NCBI GenBank assembly: GCA_016928395.1
Contig: JAFGKV010000185.1
Location: forward strand, 1-17,594
Length of the DNA: 17,594 nt
Direction of reading: 5' to 3'
Source of the DNA: Candidatus Fermentibacterota bacterium
GTDB taxonomy: Bacteria > JAFGKV01
The translations under genes were made by a program, and so were the position numbers. The notes below the pieces were generated by a model, which made no database searches, was not told the DNA's origin, and worked only from the letters and a program-made list of their open reading frames with translations. Below, one piece after another: positions 7,394 to 15,975 of this stretch. Each line of letters begins with the position of its first letter. The stretch's first letter is position 1.

Positions 7394-8269
7394 TCATGCG
7401 CCCACCACCGCCCGCCGTGGCAGGGCCACCTTCACCAGGTGCCGCTGCAGCCCGAGGTCCTTTCGATCGATGCCCAGGGCCAGGCCGATGGCCTGGGTGA
7501 TGTACAGCACGGGGATATGCGCCTCGGCCTCGGACATTCCCTTGATCGCGCACCGCCGCATGTCCAGGTTAGACTGGCACATTGGGCATGCCACGATGAG
7601 GGCTTCGGCGCCACGCTTCACGGCATCCGTCACGATGGGCTTGCAGAGCTTGGCAACGAGATCCGTGCGCGATACCGAAAACCCGGCGCCACAGCATTCC
7701 ACCTTGAATGCCCAATCGATAGGCTCCGCCCCAACCCGCTCCATCATCCTGTCCATGGTCATGGGATCCTCGGGCTGATCGAAGCGCAAGACCTTGGGCG
7801 GCCGTACCATGAGACAGCCATAGTAGCAGGCAACCTTGTAGGCAAGGGGGGCCACCACCAGAGACTCAAGCGACGCGCCCTCCAAGGCGCGATCCAAGGC
7901 CTGGATGACGTTGATGGGCACCGCGTTCAGCGCCAGGTCCATTTCGATGATATCCGCGATCTCGGCCTTCAGGGCCTCGTTCTCCTGCAGCTCGTGCCGA
8001 GTCATGACCAAGCGGCTGTAGCATGCCGAGCACGGCACCGCGATCTCCTGCATCCCCGCCCCTTCCGCCAGGGCCAGAATCCGGGCCGGCAAAGAAAGGG
8101 AGAGCGCATGATTCAGATTATGGGCTGCCGTGGCGCCGCAGCAATTCCAATCCGGCACCTCTTCCAGTTCCACGCCGAGCTTGTCCATGACGGCGCACAG
8201 CGACTCGTTGAACTCCCGGGACGACCCCTTGAGCGAGCATCCGGGGTAGAATCCCATCTTCATGGTCAT
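7394..8269 (-). CDS. hdrB: HdrB, heterodisulfide/disulfide-reducing subunit with two CCG domains
   Basis: 291 residues. Both CCG domains are intact: C11-x31-C43C44-x35-C80-x2-C83 and C152-x39-C192C193-x34-C228-x2-C231. In characterised HdrB these cysteines bind two noncubane [4Fe-4S] clusters that cleave the disulfide substrate. Keeping both sets suggests an active disulfide reductase rather than a simple electron carrier. In bacteria the substrate is not CoM-S-S-CoB; DsrC-type trisulfide/disulfide proteins have been proposed for sulfate reducers, and the substrate here is unknown. Its ATG shares ATGA with the hdrC stop (8266-8269). It ends with TGA 22 nt before hdrA. Confidence 0.95.
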   Translation of the reverse strand: MTMKMGFYPGCSLKGSSREFNESLCAVMDKLGVELEEVPDWNCCGATAAHNLNHALSLSLPARILALAEGAGMQEIAVPCSACYSRLVMTRHELQENEALKAEIADIIEMDLALNAVPINVIQALDRALEGASLESLVVAPLAYKVACYYGCLMVRPPKVLRFDQPEDPMTMDRMMERVGAEPIDWAFKVECCGAGFSVSRTDLVAKLCKPIVTDAVKRGAEALIVACPMCQSNLDMRRCAIKGMSEAEAHIPVLYITQAIGLALGIDRKDLGLQRHLVKVALPRRAVVGA

Positions 8270-8838
8270 CCATCCTTCCTCTGGGCCCGCTGGAATATCC
8301 TGGCCATGTGACTGCGGCCGCGGATCAATTCGGGAATCGGGTTCAGCTTGCCCCGCACGAAGAGCTTGGGCGCCATCAGAAGATCCTGCAGCAGATGCCG
8401 GGTGCGCACCTTGTAGGCCACGATCAGGAGGATCTCGTAGAGGCGGCCGCAGGTCCGTATGGAGTCGAGGAACGACTTGTGAAAGGCGATGATATCCCTG
8501 GCCTTGGGATGGGCGACCTTGCGCCGAAGCGATTCAGCTCGGAGGGAATCCATGACCTTGGGCAGGTCGATCTCCTTGGGGCACCGCGCATAGCACATCT
8601 CGCAGGTCAGGCACAGCCAGATGGTGTGCGAGCGGAGCACCTCGTCGTCAAGCTCGGGCATCTCCAGTTGCAGCATGCGCAGGATCTGGCTGGGCGTGAT
8701 GTCCATCTCGTCGGCCAACGGGCATCCCGCTGAGCACTTGCCGCACTGGTAGCACTCGGCCACTGCCACGCCGGTGTCATGCAAGACCCTACCTGCCAGC
8801 GTGTCGGTGGCGGAGACGGTATGAAGGGCAGAACTCAT
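8266..8838 (-). CDS. hdrC: HdrC, 4Fe-4S dicluster subunit
   Basis: 190 residues, first gene of the operon. Two ferredoxin-type clusters are clear: C29-x2-C32-x2-C35-x3-C39-P and C76-x2-C79-x2-C82-x3-C86-P. The helical C-terminus (FHKSFLDSIRTCGRLYE...) is typical of soluble HdrC. It carries electrons from HdrA to HdrB. The start at 8836-8838 (MSSALHT) is preferred because GGGAG lies 8 nt upstream; an in-frame ATG at 8883 would add 15 residues without family similarity. No transmembrane segment is seen, in contrast to the membrane HdrE/DsrM-linked systems. Confidence 0.93.
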   Translation of the reverse strand: MSSALHTVSATDTLAGRVLHDTGVAVAECYQCGKCSAGCPLADEMDITPSQILRMLQLEMPELDDEVLRSHTIWLCLTCEMCYARCPKEIDLPKVMDSLRAESLRRKVAHPKARDIIAFHKSFLDSIRTCGRLYEILLIVAYKVRTRHLLQDLLMAPKLFVRGKLNPIPELIRGRSHMARIFQRAQRKDG

Positions 8839-9050
8839 GACATACTCCCGGGACTCCCCACGGGAATCCGCATGGTTGATCAACAGATCCCTCTCACGAC
8901 TCGCGACGGGGCTCTGGGCGAACCGCGGGCACGGCGCAGCAGGATCAGCATGGAAAGGCTCTTGAGGAGCGATTCAAGTAACGGCCTCACCCGCTGCGTT
9001 ACCACTGAAAACCGAACATAGCGTCGGAGGCCTCGCGCGTAGGCCCTCAC

Positions 9051-9064
9051 GGTTCGGGATTCAG
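9051..9064 (+). repeat. Solo copy of the cassette-end repeat
   Basis: GGTTCGGGATTCAG matches GGTTCGGGGTTCAG at 4869-4882 in 13 of 14 bases. No opposing copy and no four-helix-bundle gene are near it, so it could be a solo end or a relic. At this length chance resemblance is not excluded. Confidence 0.4.
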
Positions 9065-9367
9065 ACCGGATTGCCCACTGCCCGACTGAGGAGTGAAGAG
9101 ATAGGAGTGTGCAGACATCCCACACTGCCGACTGCGACGAGCTCCCGCACCTGGGAGAGGGCATGAACCGCGCACTATGCATCTTGGTCCAGCGCGTTGC
9201 CTTTTCCCTGCATGGAGAAGCAGGGATGAGGGTGCCTTGTGCACCGGGGTCTGTCGATTTGACCTCTGCTCGCACGCTCGGTTTCACCTGTACTTACGCG
9301 CAAGCCCATGGAGGTTGTGTCAGCAAATGCGTGACCCAGGAAGACTCGACTGATGCTCGGTTTTCCC

Positions 9368-9401
9368 ATATAGGACGTGTCATATATAGGACTCATCCTA
9401 T
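9368..9401. promoter_or_regulatory. Candidate operator: three ATAGGA half-sites
   Basis: ATAGGA occurs at 9370-9375 and again at 9386-9391 (16 bp apart). The second copy forms a palindrome with TCCTAT at 9396-9401 (ATAGGA-N4-TCCTAT). The stretch is AT-rich in an otherwise GC-rich region and lies just downstream of the hairpin that closes the lipoprotein operon, that is, at the 5' side of the hdr transcription unit. This fits a promoter/operator, but the regulator is unknown and the site is over 500 bp from hdrC. Confidence 0.4.
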
Positions 9402-9441
9402 GCGATTCTGATGTGAGCCTCTAGAACCGGTCAAACTCCGC

Positions 9442-9475
9442 CATACATGCCCCGGCCAAAGCCGGGGCATGTATG
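9442..9475 (-). terminator. Perfect 15-bp hairpin after the lipoprotein operon
   Basis: CATACATGCCCCGGC (9442-9456) pairs perfectly with GCCGGGGCATGTATG (9461-9475) around a CAAA loop. It lies 46 bp beyond the stop at 9521, in the direction of minus-strand transcription. There is no long T-run afterwards on the minus strand (GGCGGAGTTTG), so it may stop transcription inefficiently or protect the mRNA 3' end. Confidence 0.6.
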
Positions 9476-9520
9476 CAGTCTCCACAAACCAATGCGTCGG
9501 CGGTGATTCAGGCAGGAGGC

Positions 9521-12500
9521 TCAGTTCTCCAGTACTACCACCCCTCCCTGCGCCGCAAGCCGCGTCACGTAGATCTTGTTCCCCCCTGAATCGGAGACCA
9601 TCCCCAGGGCGCTGGCCAGTGGTATGGTGTCGATCTCCTGCCAGGTCTGAGTATTGAGTACCTTCACGACGTTATCATCCTTACAGGCAACATAGAGGTA
9701 CTGATTGCCCGGCACCAGCATGCAGTTGGCAGGCCGCGCCGTGAGCTGGAGTTCGCGCTGGACCTGCATGTTCCACCGCCCGATGACGGTCACACGATAG
9801 TCATCGGGGTGGCATAGGAAGATAAAGTCTTGTGTCACGGTCATGTCGAAGATGCCGCGGAACCCTCCCCAAACCTGCGCGATGTTCCACCATTGCGGAT
9901 CGATGGTGGCGATCGTACCGCCAGGGCTGGCCGCATAGATAGTCTCGTTGTCGGGACTGGCGCCGAAGTGGGAGTATCCGGCTCCTGCCGGGATATAGTA
10001 GTCAACAACCCCCGTATACAGGTTCATGACCGCGATACTGTCCCCGGCGCCCGCGAACGCGTAGAGGGTGTCACCGCGACCCCACGCACAGTCCACATCC
10101 CAAGGGCTGCTGCTGACCGACATTGGCGCCTCGGTGAAGTCAAGGTTGAACCCGTGTACTCGGTAAATCTTTCTATCCGTGAAGCCCGCCACCAATGCCT
10201 CATGGTAGGGGTTAGTGCATACGCCCACCGTCCAACCCGGAACCTCCAGGGTACGAAACACTCCATTGGTAGCCTGGTTGATGATGCGGACCTGCCCGGG
10301 TGAGGTGAGGTGGGAGAGCATGACGTAGTTGCCTGCTGATGTCGAAAGTCGAGCCATGTAGCATGGATTGTCGCCGCTTGGGATGACGAAGGTCTGCTCC
10401 GAGGGCCAACTGTCGATCACCGCGCTCACCTCGTTACTACCCGCGTTGGCTCCCAGCAGATCGCGTACAAACACGCGGTAGTAATAGCGCTGACCAGGAC
10501 TCAATGCGGGGTCACGATCGGTGTAGAACACGCTGTCTTGGCCGATGGCATTGATGGTGGCTACCAGTGTTGAGAGCGTATCCACTCCTGCCGAGGTCTT
10601 CCGGTACAGCCGATAGTCAAGGAAATCGGGGATGGTCGAGGCAGTCCACCGCAGGTACACGGCCTGGCTCGTGATCTGGGTTGGGCCCGGCTGCACCAAG
10701 GTGACGGTGCCAGGGGGAGCGTTAATCGTGATAGTGTTCACCGCGCTCTGAGACAAGGCTTCATTCCCTACTTGATCCGTGAAATCCCCGATCACTTGAG
10801 CCTGAAACACCTCGTCGCCTGCCTGCACCGTGTAGTCGACCATATAGATGCCGTCGTCGGCAGTCACGTCGCCCCGAGTACCGTCGTCATACAACGCGAT
10901 GCCCGTGTGTACGGTACCGATATCCACAGTGGCCGTGCCGTTCGGCTCTCCGGCATTCACCCAGAACAGCACGTGATCACCGACATTCAGGACCTGGCCG
11001 GCCGCATCATGGTCGACCTCCTGTATCTGGGCCTGCGTGTCCAGGGTGACGCTCACGGTCGGGCTGCTACCGGTATTGCCGGCCAGGTCCGTGGCTCGGG
11101 CGCGCAGCGTGTTGACGCCTTCGACAAGGGTCACCTGGGCGCTGAACGTGCCATTGAGGGGCGTCGCGTTCACACCGAACCCATTGACCTCCACGGTGAC
11201 TGTGCCTACCGCAAGATCATCGATCTGACCTGCGACGGAGATCGAAGGGCTGTTGCCGATACTGCCGTTCGTCGGAGAAGTGACCGTCAAGACAGGAGGG
11301 GTCGTATCCACCGTGACGCGGATTGTATCGGATGAACCCGGCCGGTCGTACTGATCGACCACCTCGACCCAGAAGCGATGGATGCCATCGCTGCCCACGG
11401 TCGTTGAAACCAGAAAGATGCCGCTTTGAATCGCGATGATCTGCGGTGTCCCGTTTACGAACAGTGTTCCCGCGATGATGGCGGGATCGGTCACTGTGCC
11501 GCCCACCTCGACAACGCGGCTGTTCAACAACGCTTCGTTCTCAGGCGTGGTGATGCGAACCGTGGGTCCCTGGCTATTGAGATAGACCGTGGCTGACGCG
11601 GAACCTGAATTCCCCGCCAGGTCAACGGCCGACACGACGATCTGGTTGGGACCCTCGCTCAGTTCGCTCCATGCCTGGAACTGCCCGTCGGCAAGAATGA
11701 GCTTGCGCACGATGCCTGAGACATTGAGGGTCACACTGTCGGGAGGGTTCGCATCAGTGACCGTGCCTGATACGAAGATAGGGCTCTCCTGGAAGGGCGT
11801 GCCATCCAGCGGCTGGATGAGACTGACCTGAGGCGCCTGGGAATCGCGGATTATCGTCATCGGCCCGGAATCGCCAGAGGTGCCGGCCTGGTTCGATGCG
11901 GTGACCCGGATCACATTGGATCCTTCCTCCAGATCAGCGGTACCGGCGAACTGCCCGTTGACTACGGCCAGGGTACTCCCGGCGCCATTGACCACCAGCG
12001 TCGCCGAGGTGACGCTCTGATCACTGATCACGCCCGAGACTGCAATCCGATTCTCCCGGGTGATGACACCGCTGGCCGGCTGGAGGATCTGGACGACCAC
12101 CGCGCTGGTGTCCCGCATCACGCTGATCTCGGCGCTGGTGCCGGTATTGCCGTTGGGATCGGTGGCCTGAGCCTTGATAAGGTTGAGGCCCGTTCCCAAC
12201 GTCACCGGCCCGGAGAAGGCCCCCGCCACCACGGACACCTGCGAAACCACAGAGCCGTTGACGAGGAGAGAAATCGTCGCTACGGTCTGGCTGTCGACCA
12301 CAGAGCCTTGCACCGCCACGGATGGCTGATTGGTCACATGCCCATCCGCCGGAGAGGTGATGGTCACCAGGGGCCCCTTCGTGTCGAAGGTCACGGGTGA
12401 CGAGCTCACCGGCGTACTCTCGTTCAAGCTGTCGTCCACCGCCGTGACGGTGTAGACATAGGTCATACCCTCCGTGACGCTCCGATCCAGATAGGCGCTT

Positions 12501-12775
12501 TCCATTGCGAACACGGAGTCCGCGGCAAACCCGGGATCACGCCGCACATAGTAGCCTTTCAGATCGGGAACAGGTTGGCCACCGTCCAGGGGAATCTCCC
12601 AATCGAGAAAGAGCCCCAGCGCCTGCTGCGCGACAGTGAGATCGGTCACCGGGGGAGGCGGTGTTGTATCGGGGTCCGGCCCGGAGGGGCTCTCCTTGTT
12701 GCACGCCAGAGCAACCATAAGGACGAACGCGCCCGCTACGGCCACACCACTGAGAAACCGGGATGTCTTGTTCAT
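9521..12775 (-). CDS. Giant lipoprotein with FN3 and Ig-like modules and a C-terminal YncE-like propeller
   Basis: 1084 residues. A lipoprotein signal peptide ends in VALAC, with Cys25 as the lipid site. Modules in order: FN3 at about 38-132; five Ig-like modules at about 133-580, each opening with a (P/G)xVxITSPxxG-like strand and closing with a DxxGN-type turn; a domain with YDDGTRGDVTADDGIY at about 629-644; FN3 at about 687-790; then a beta-propeller region at 795-1084 with YncE/surface-layer-like motifs (NETIYAASPGGTIATID, YLYVACKDDNVVKVLN). It is probably anchored in the outer membrane facing outward, serving adhesion or binding rather than catalysis. Its ATG shares ATGA with the upstream gene's stop, with GAGGTG ahead of it, so the two are co-translated. 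TAA/TGA-type end at 9521, followed by a hairpin. No enzyme motif is seen. Confidence 0.85.
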   Translation of the reverse strand: MNKTSRFLSGVAVAGAFVLMVALACNKESPSGPDPDTTPPPPVTDLTVAQQALGLFLDWEIPLDGGQPVPDLKGYYVRRDPGFAADSVFAMESAYLDRSVTEGMTYVYTVTAVDDSLNESTPVSSSPVTFDTKGPLVTITSPADGHVTNQPSVAVQGSVVDSQTVATISLLVNGSVVSQVSVVAGAFSGPVTLGTGLNLIKAQATDPNGNTGTSAEISVMRDTSAVVVQILQPASGVITRENRIAVSGVISDQSVTSATLVVNGAGSTLAVVNGQFAGTADLEEGSNVIRVTASNQAGTSGDSGPMTIIRDSQAPQVSLIQPLDGTPFQESPIFVSGTVTDANPPDSVTLNVSGIVRKLILADGQFQAWSELSEGPNQIVVSAVDLAGNSGSASATVYLNSQGPTVRITTPENEALLNSRVVEVGGTVTDPAIIAGTLFVNGTPQIIAIQSGIFLVSTTVGSDGIHRFWVEVVDQYDRPGSSDTIRVTVDTTPPVLTVTSPTNGSIGNSPSISVAGQIDDLAVGTVTVEVNGFGVNATPLNGTFSAQVTLVEGVNTLRARATDLAGNTGSSPTVSVTLDTQAQIQEVDHDAAGQVLNVGDHVLFWVNAGEPNGTATVDIGTVHTGIALYDDGTRGDVTADDGIYMVDYTVQAGDEVFQAQVIGDFTDQVGNEALSQSAVNTITINAPPGTVTLVQPGPTQITSQAVYLRWTASTIPDFLDYRLYRKTSAGVDTLSTLVATINAIGQDSVFYTDRDPALSPGQRYYYRVFVRDLLGANAGSNEVSAVIDSWPSEQTFVIPSGDNPCYMARLSTSAGNYVMLSHLTSPGQVRIINQATNGVFRTLEVPGWTVGVCTNPYHEALVAGFTDRKIYRVHGFNLDFTEAPMSVSSSPWDVDCAWGRGDTLYAFAGAGDSIAVMNLYTGVVDYYIPAGAGYSHFGASPDNETIYAASPGGTIATIDPQWWNIAQVWGGFRGIFDMTVTQDFIFLCHPDDYRVTVIGRWNMQVQRELQLTARPANCMLVPGNQYLYVACKDDNVVKVLNTQTWQEIDTIPLASALGMVSDSGGNKIYVTRLAAQGGVVVLEN

Positions 12776-15700
12776 TGCACCTCTCCAAGATGAGAAGCCT
12801 GCGCCTGCGCGGCGCGGCGAACCATGCCCATAAGCGGGTAGTCATCACTGCCCGTCAGGGCATGATACCATACTTCCGCCATTACCGAATACCCTAGATC
12901 GCTGGGATGCACACCATCTGGGCATACGACCCTCGACAGACTGCCGGCGGCGACCTCAACGAGCCGCGTGTAGTGGTCGGCGACCATAACGCCATTCCCG
13001 TCAGCAAGCTGCCTGAGAAGGGTGTTGAGCTGTTGCGCGCGCGCGTTCGTCGCCTCATCAAGCAAAGGTGGCACGGTGCCGACAACGGCCACCATGCCTA
13101 AAGAGCGCGCGTATGACGCTATCGCCGCTACGTTGTTCCTCACCCCCTGGAAGTTGACGGCCGCATCGAGAATATCAATGGTGCCAAACAAGATCAGGAC
13201 ATAGGCTTCGGGACGGCCCCCAAGCCGCCCCTGCATCTCAGCCACGCCGCTGGCGCTGGTGCCTCCGGGTACCCAGGTAGTGTCGACGATGGCGTCCCCG
13301 AAAAACGCGGTAAGCGCCAACTCCAGTTCCTCCCGGTACCCTTCGCACCAGATCCACCCTCCGTTTTGCGTCTGAGCGCCCGCGGTTATGCTGTCACCGT
13401 ACCCTAGAACGCGATGGGGGTTCCGAGCGCCGATATCGGGAATCCGGAAGGTCGCCACCGCCGACCATGGTCCCCAGAGCAGGCCATCAAAGGCCCGCGC
13501 CCGCCAGTAGCGGGTCCCTCCCGTGAGCGAGAGCTCAGGAACGATGGCCCAGGCGACCGTACCACCGGAAGCGGGAAGCGGCGGGCTCTGGGCCACGCGC
13601 AGGGTGAGCGTCGGGTCCGAGTAGACCTCCATGGTGTGGAGGAGGGCATCGCCATTGACATCGGTCGCCGGCGCCATGGCCAACGTGTGTCGCCCGGTGG
13701 GGACAAAGATGCCTCCATCGGGACGTAACGAGGTCGGCGCTGTGGGCAAATCATTCCGGACGACGTGACGCCGCAACTCGGTTGTCCACCCGGCCCTATC
13801 CGTGGCGACCACCACGATGGTCGTCCAGCCAAACGGAAGGCTCACCACGCCGCTGAACCCGCCTCCAGCGTCGACGCTCACCGGCGATCCCTGGATTGTG
13901 ACCAGAGATCCGACCTCGGTGGTCCCCGCTACCGTTACGCTACTGCTCTGCGTGAGCAGGCTGTCAGCGGGGCCGGAGAGGAGTATGAACGGGGGCGTGG
14001 TGTCCAGACTCAGGGGAAGCCTGACTGTGGTTCCGTTGCCGACAGCATCGGTGGCCGCCACCACCACCGTGTCAGGCCCCTCCGCCAGAGATACGAGAGC
14101 CTGGAATGCCCCGTCGACAACCGCGGCTTCCAGCCCGTCGATAGTCACCATGGCGCCGCTCTCGGCGACGCCGCACACGGTCACCGGACTTGCGGAGAAG
14201 AGCTCACCCGCTTCGGGGGAGGTGACCACAAGCGCGGGCGGTTCCCGATCGAGGATTATCACGCAGGGCTCGCCGGCGGCGCTGGTGTGCCCGGCGGTGT
14301 CCACGGCGACAGCGTACAGGGTAAGTGGACCGTCGTCCTCGAACGCCTCAATGGTAACACTCCATGCCCCCGTGGCACTGGCCACCGTCTGTCCCAAGGT
14401 CTCATCGCCCGAGAAGACGCTCACAGAAGCCCGGGGTTCCGCTGCCCCGGCTACATTGACCACAGAAAGACCCCAAGTAGTGCTCTCGGGAGGCTGGAGA
14501 ATGACCGGCGGGAGAGGAGGAGTGAGATCCACGGAGAAGCCGACGGAATCACCCCTCACCCATCCTGCTCCAGGGGTCGACGCGGCTCGAACGCTGACCC
14601 TGTGGCCTCCATCTGGAGTGGGAGTCGGCAGCGCTATCTCGAAACTCGACGCGGAGATCAACCCGTCGGCGACATTACCGTCGATAAGTACCTCAAGCCA
14701 CGAGCCGCTCTGAGCAGAGCCTGCCACCGTGAAGGTATCTCCCACGAGCAGGTCACCGTCGATCGGGGTGCTCAAAGCCGGCGCAGATGGTGCGGCGCTG
14801 TCCACAACGATCGTGCGTGGAGAAGAGTTCCCGCCGACATTGCCCGCCTTGTCAGTCGATCTGGCGGTGAGGGCATAGCTACCGTCACCGGGAAGAACCA
14901 GCACAGTGGAAAAAGCGCCGGCGGCATCAGCGTGTACGGAGGCAAGCCACGACCCGTCCACGGCGAGTTCCACCAAGGCGTTGGCCTCCGCGGCACCCTC
15001 GACACTGATGGTGCCGTCGAGGTGAACCTCCGCCGCCGCGGGCCGGAGAATAACTGGAGGAGGCGGGGCAATTCTGTCGACCCAGAGCCGGACGGCGTCT
15101 TCAGCCACCCGACTCTGGCCTCGTAGGGACACAATCCCAACAATGTGCGGCCCTTCATCCAGCAGGACGGCCGGTCCCAACGAGAACTCCCCACTCGCGG
15201 GGAGTGCCCGTAGCCCCGTATCTCCTCCGTCGATGAGCAAACCCAACTCATCGGAGCCGGAGACCAGCCCCTGGACGATGACGTGGAGCCCGGCCAGAAC
15301 GGTATCCGGCGCCGGGCTCAGTACAGACTGCACCGTCGGGCTTGCGCCTCCACCCACAATTACCGTGACGCTCTCACTGAAGGCGGTATGTCCTCCCGCG
15401 GCAGTCATGCCTCTGGCCCACAGATCCACATACCCAGAGCCCGAAGGATCCATGCCGGGCAGGAGAAACGCACCGTTGCAGACGGGCACAGTCGCAGTAA
15501 CCGTACCGTTCCGATAGATTTCTACCTCGACCACCTCAGTGGGAACCCGGCCGGCCACAGGGATGGACCCCGCCGGAATGACGGCGCCGTGCACCGGGAA
15601 GAGCAACACCGGTGTTGCCAGTGTGGCATAGCTCATGGTGACCGCCACCGGGGAGCTCACCAAGGATGTGTCATGCACCATCCGAGCCCAGATGACCCGT

Positions 15701-15975
15701 CCCCCCTGCCCACCCAGGGGAAGATCGCCCGCTTCAAACACGCCGGCATTCGAGGAGTACACCCGCACCGGCGAGGCGCCGCCGTCTACAAAGATGTCAA
15801 CCGCGCGATCGGGCTCGGCAGTTCCCTGAACGGTGATCTTCAAGCGCCCCGAGGTGCTGCCCGAACGCGGCGCGATGATAACCGGGACCCTGCGGGTTTC
15901 AACCTGCGTAGTATCCTTTCCGCATCCGCCCCAGAGCAGCGGCAGGAACAGGAGCGGAGCGAGCGATCGTCTCAT
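12772..15975 (-). CDS. Giant lipoprotein: Ig-like modules with C-terminal SGNH/GDSL hydrolase domain
   Basis: 1067 residues from ATG 15973-15975, chosen for GGAGG 9 nt upstream and the immediate lipoprotein signal peptide (MRRSLAPLLFLPLLWGGC, lipid Cys18). Residues 30-745 are about eight Ig-like modules of 85-95 residues, often joined by (D)xxPPxPPVI linkers. Residues 746-846 are an FN3/sugar-binding-like module ending WRARAFDGLLWGPWS. Residues 853-1045 are an SGNH hydrolase: block I GYGDSIT with Ser862, block II GG at 904-905, block III FGTID at 930-934, block V DGVH with Asp1020 and His1023. The usual Asn of block III (GxND) is Ile here. The Ser-Asp-His triad suggests an esterase or deacetylase acting on an extracellular substrate, possibly a polysaccharide acyl group; this is inferred. 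It is the first gene of a two-gene operon. Confidence 0.87.
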   Translation of the reverse strand: MRRSLAPLLFLPLLWGGCGKDTTQVETRRVPVIIAPRSGSTSGRLKITVQGTAEPDRAVDIFVDGGASPVRVYSSNAGVFEAGDLPLGGQGGRVIWARMVHDTSLVSSPVAVTMSYATLATPVLLFPVHGAVIPAGSIPVAGRVPTEVVEVEIYRNGTVTATVPVCNGAFLLPGMDPSGSGYVDLWARGMTAAGGHTAFSESVTVIVGGGASPTVQSVLSPAPDTVLAGLHVIVQGLVSGSDELGLLIDGGDTGLRALPASGEFSLGPAVLLDEGPHIVGIVSLRGQSRVAEDAVRLWVDRIAPPPPVILRPAAAEVHLDGTISVEGAAEANALVELAVDGSWLASVHADAAGAFSTVLVLPGDGSYALTARSTDKAGNVGGNSSPRTIVVDSAAPSAPALSTPIDGDLLVGDTFTVAGSAQSGSWLEVLIDGNVADGLISASSFEIALPTPTPDGGHRVSVRAASTPGAGWVRGDSVGFSVDLTPPLPPVILQPPESTTWGLSVVNVAGAAEPRASVSVFSGDETLGQTVASATGAWSVTIEAFEDDGPLTLYAVAVDTAGHTSAAGEPCVIILDREPPALVVTSPEAGELFSASPVTVCGVAESGAMVTIDGLEAAVVDGAFQALVSLAEGPDTVVVAATDAVGNGTTVRLPLSLDTTPPFILLSGPADSLLTQSSSVTVAGTTEVGSLVTIQGSPVSVDAGGGFSGVVSLPFGWTTIVVVATDRAGWTTELRRHVVRNDLPTAPTSLRPDGGIFVPTGRHTLAMAPATDVNGDALLHTMEVYSDPTLTLRVAQSPPLPASGGTVAWAIVPELSLTGGTRYWRARAFDGLLWGPWSAVATFRIPDIGARNPHRVLGYGDSITAGAQTQNGGWIWCEGYREELELALTAFFGDAIVDTTWVPGGTSASGVAEMQGRLGGRPEAYVLILFGTIDILDAAVNFQGVRNNVAAIASYARSLGMVAVVGTVPPLLDEATNARAQQLNTLLRQLADGNGVMVADHYTRLVEVAAGSLSRVVCPDGVHPSDLGYSVMAEVWYHALTGSDDYPLMGMVRRAAQAQASHLGEVQ

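Larger units (their letters stand above)
8839..9441. other. Intergenic region upstream of the hdr operon
   Basis: About 600 bp without a credible gene. Open frames here are Arg/Ser-rich, lack ribosome sites and match no family I know. It holds a solo copy of the heptamer-type repeat (9051-9064), short related runs such as CCCACTGCCCGACTG (9073-9087) and ACACTGCCGACTGCG (9122-9136), and the AT-rich ATAGGA palindrome (9368-9401). I could not identify a convincing -35/-10 pair for the operon. Confidence 0.5.

Noticed and set aside
9040-9070. tRNA T-arm-like GGTTCGGGATTC
   Set aside because: No acceptor stem, D-arm or anticodon arm can be folded around it. It is better explained by its match to the cassette-end repeat.
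8880-9411. Several open frames of 60-135 codons upstream of hdrC on both strands
   Set aside because: They have no ribosome sites and are Arg/Ser/Pro-rich. They overlap each other and match no family I recognise.
13765-15126. 453-codon open frame on the plus strand opposite the SGNH lipoprotein
   Set aside because: It is a shadow of the Ig-module gene: Arg- and His-rich, low-complexity, with no domain. The minus-strand reading has clear modular repeats and a catalytic triad.
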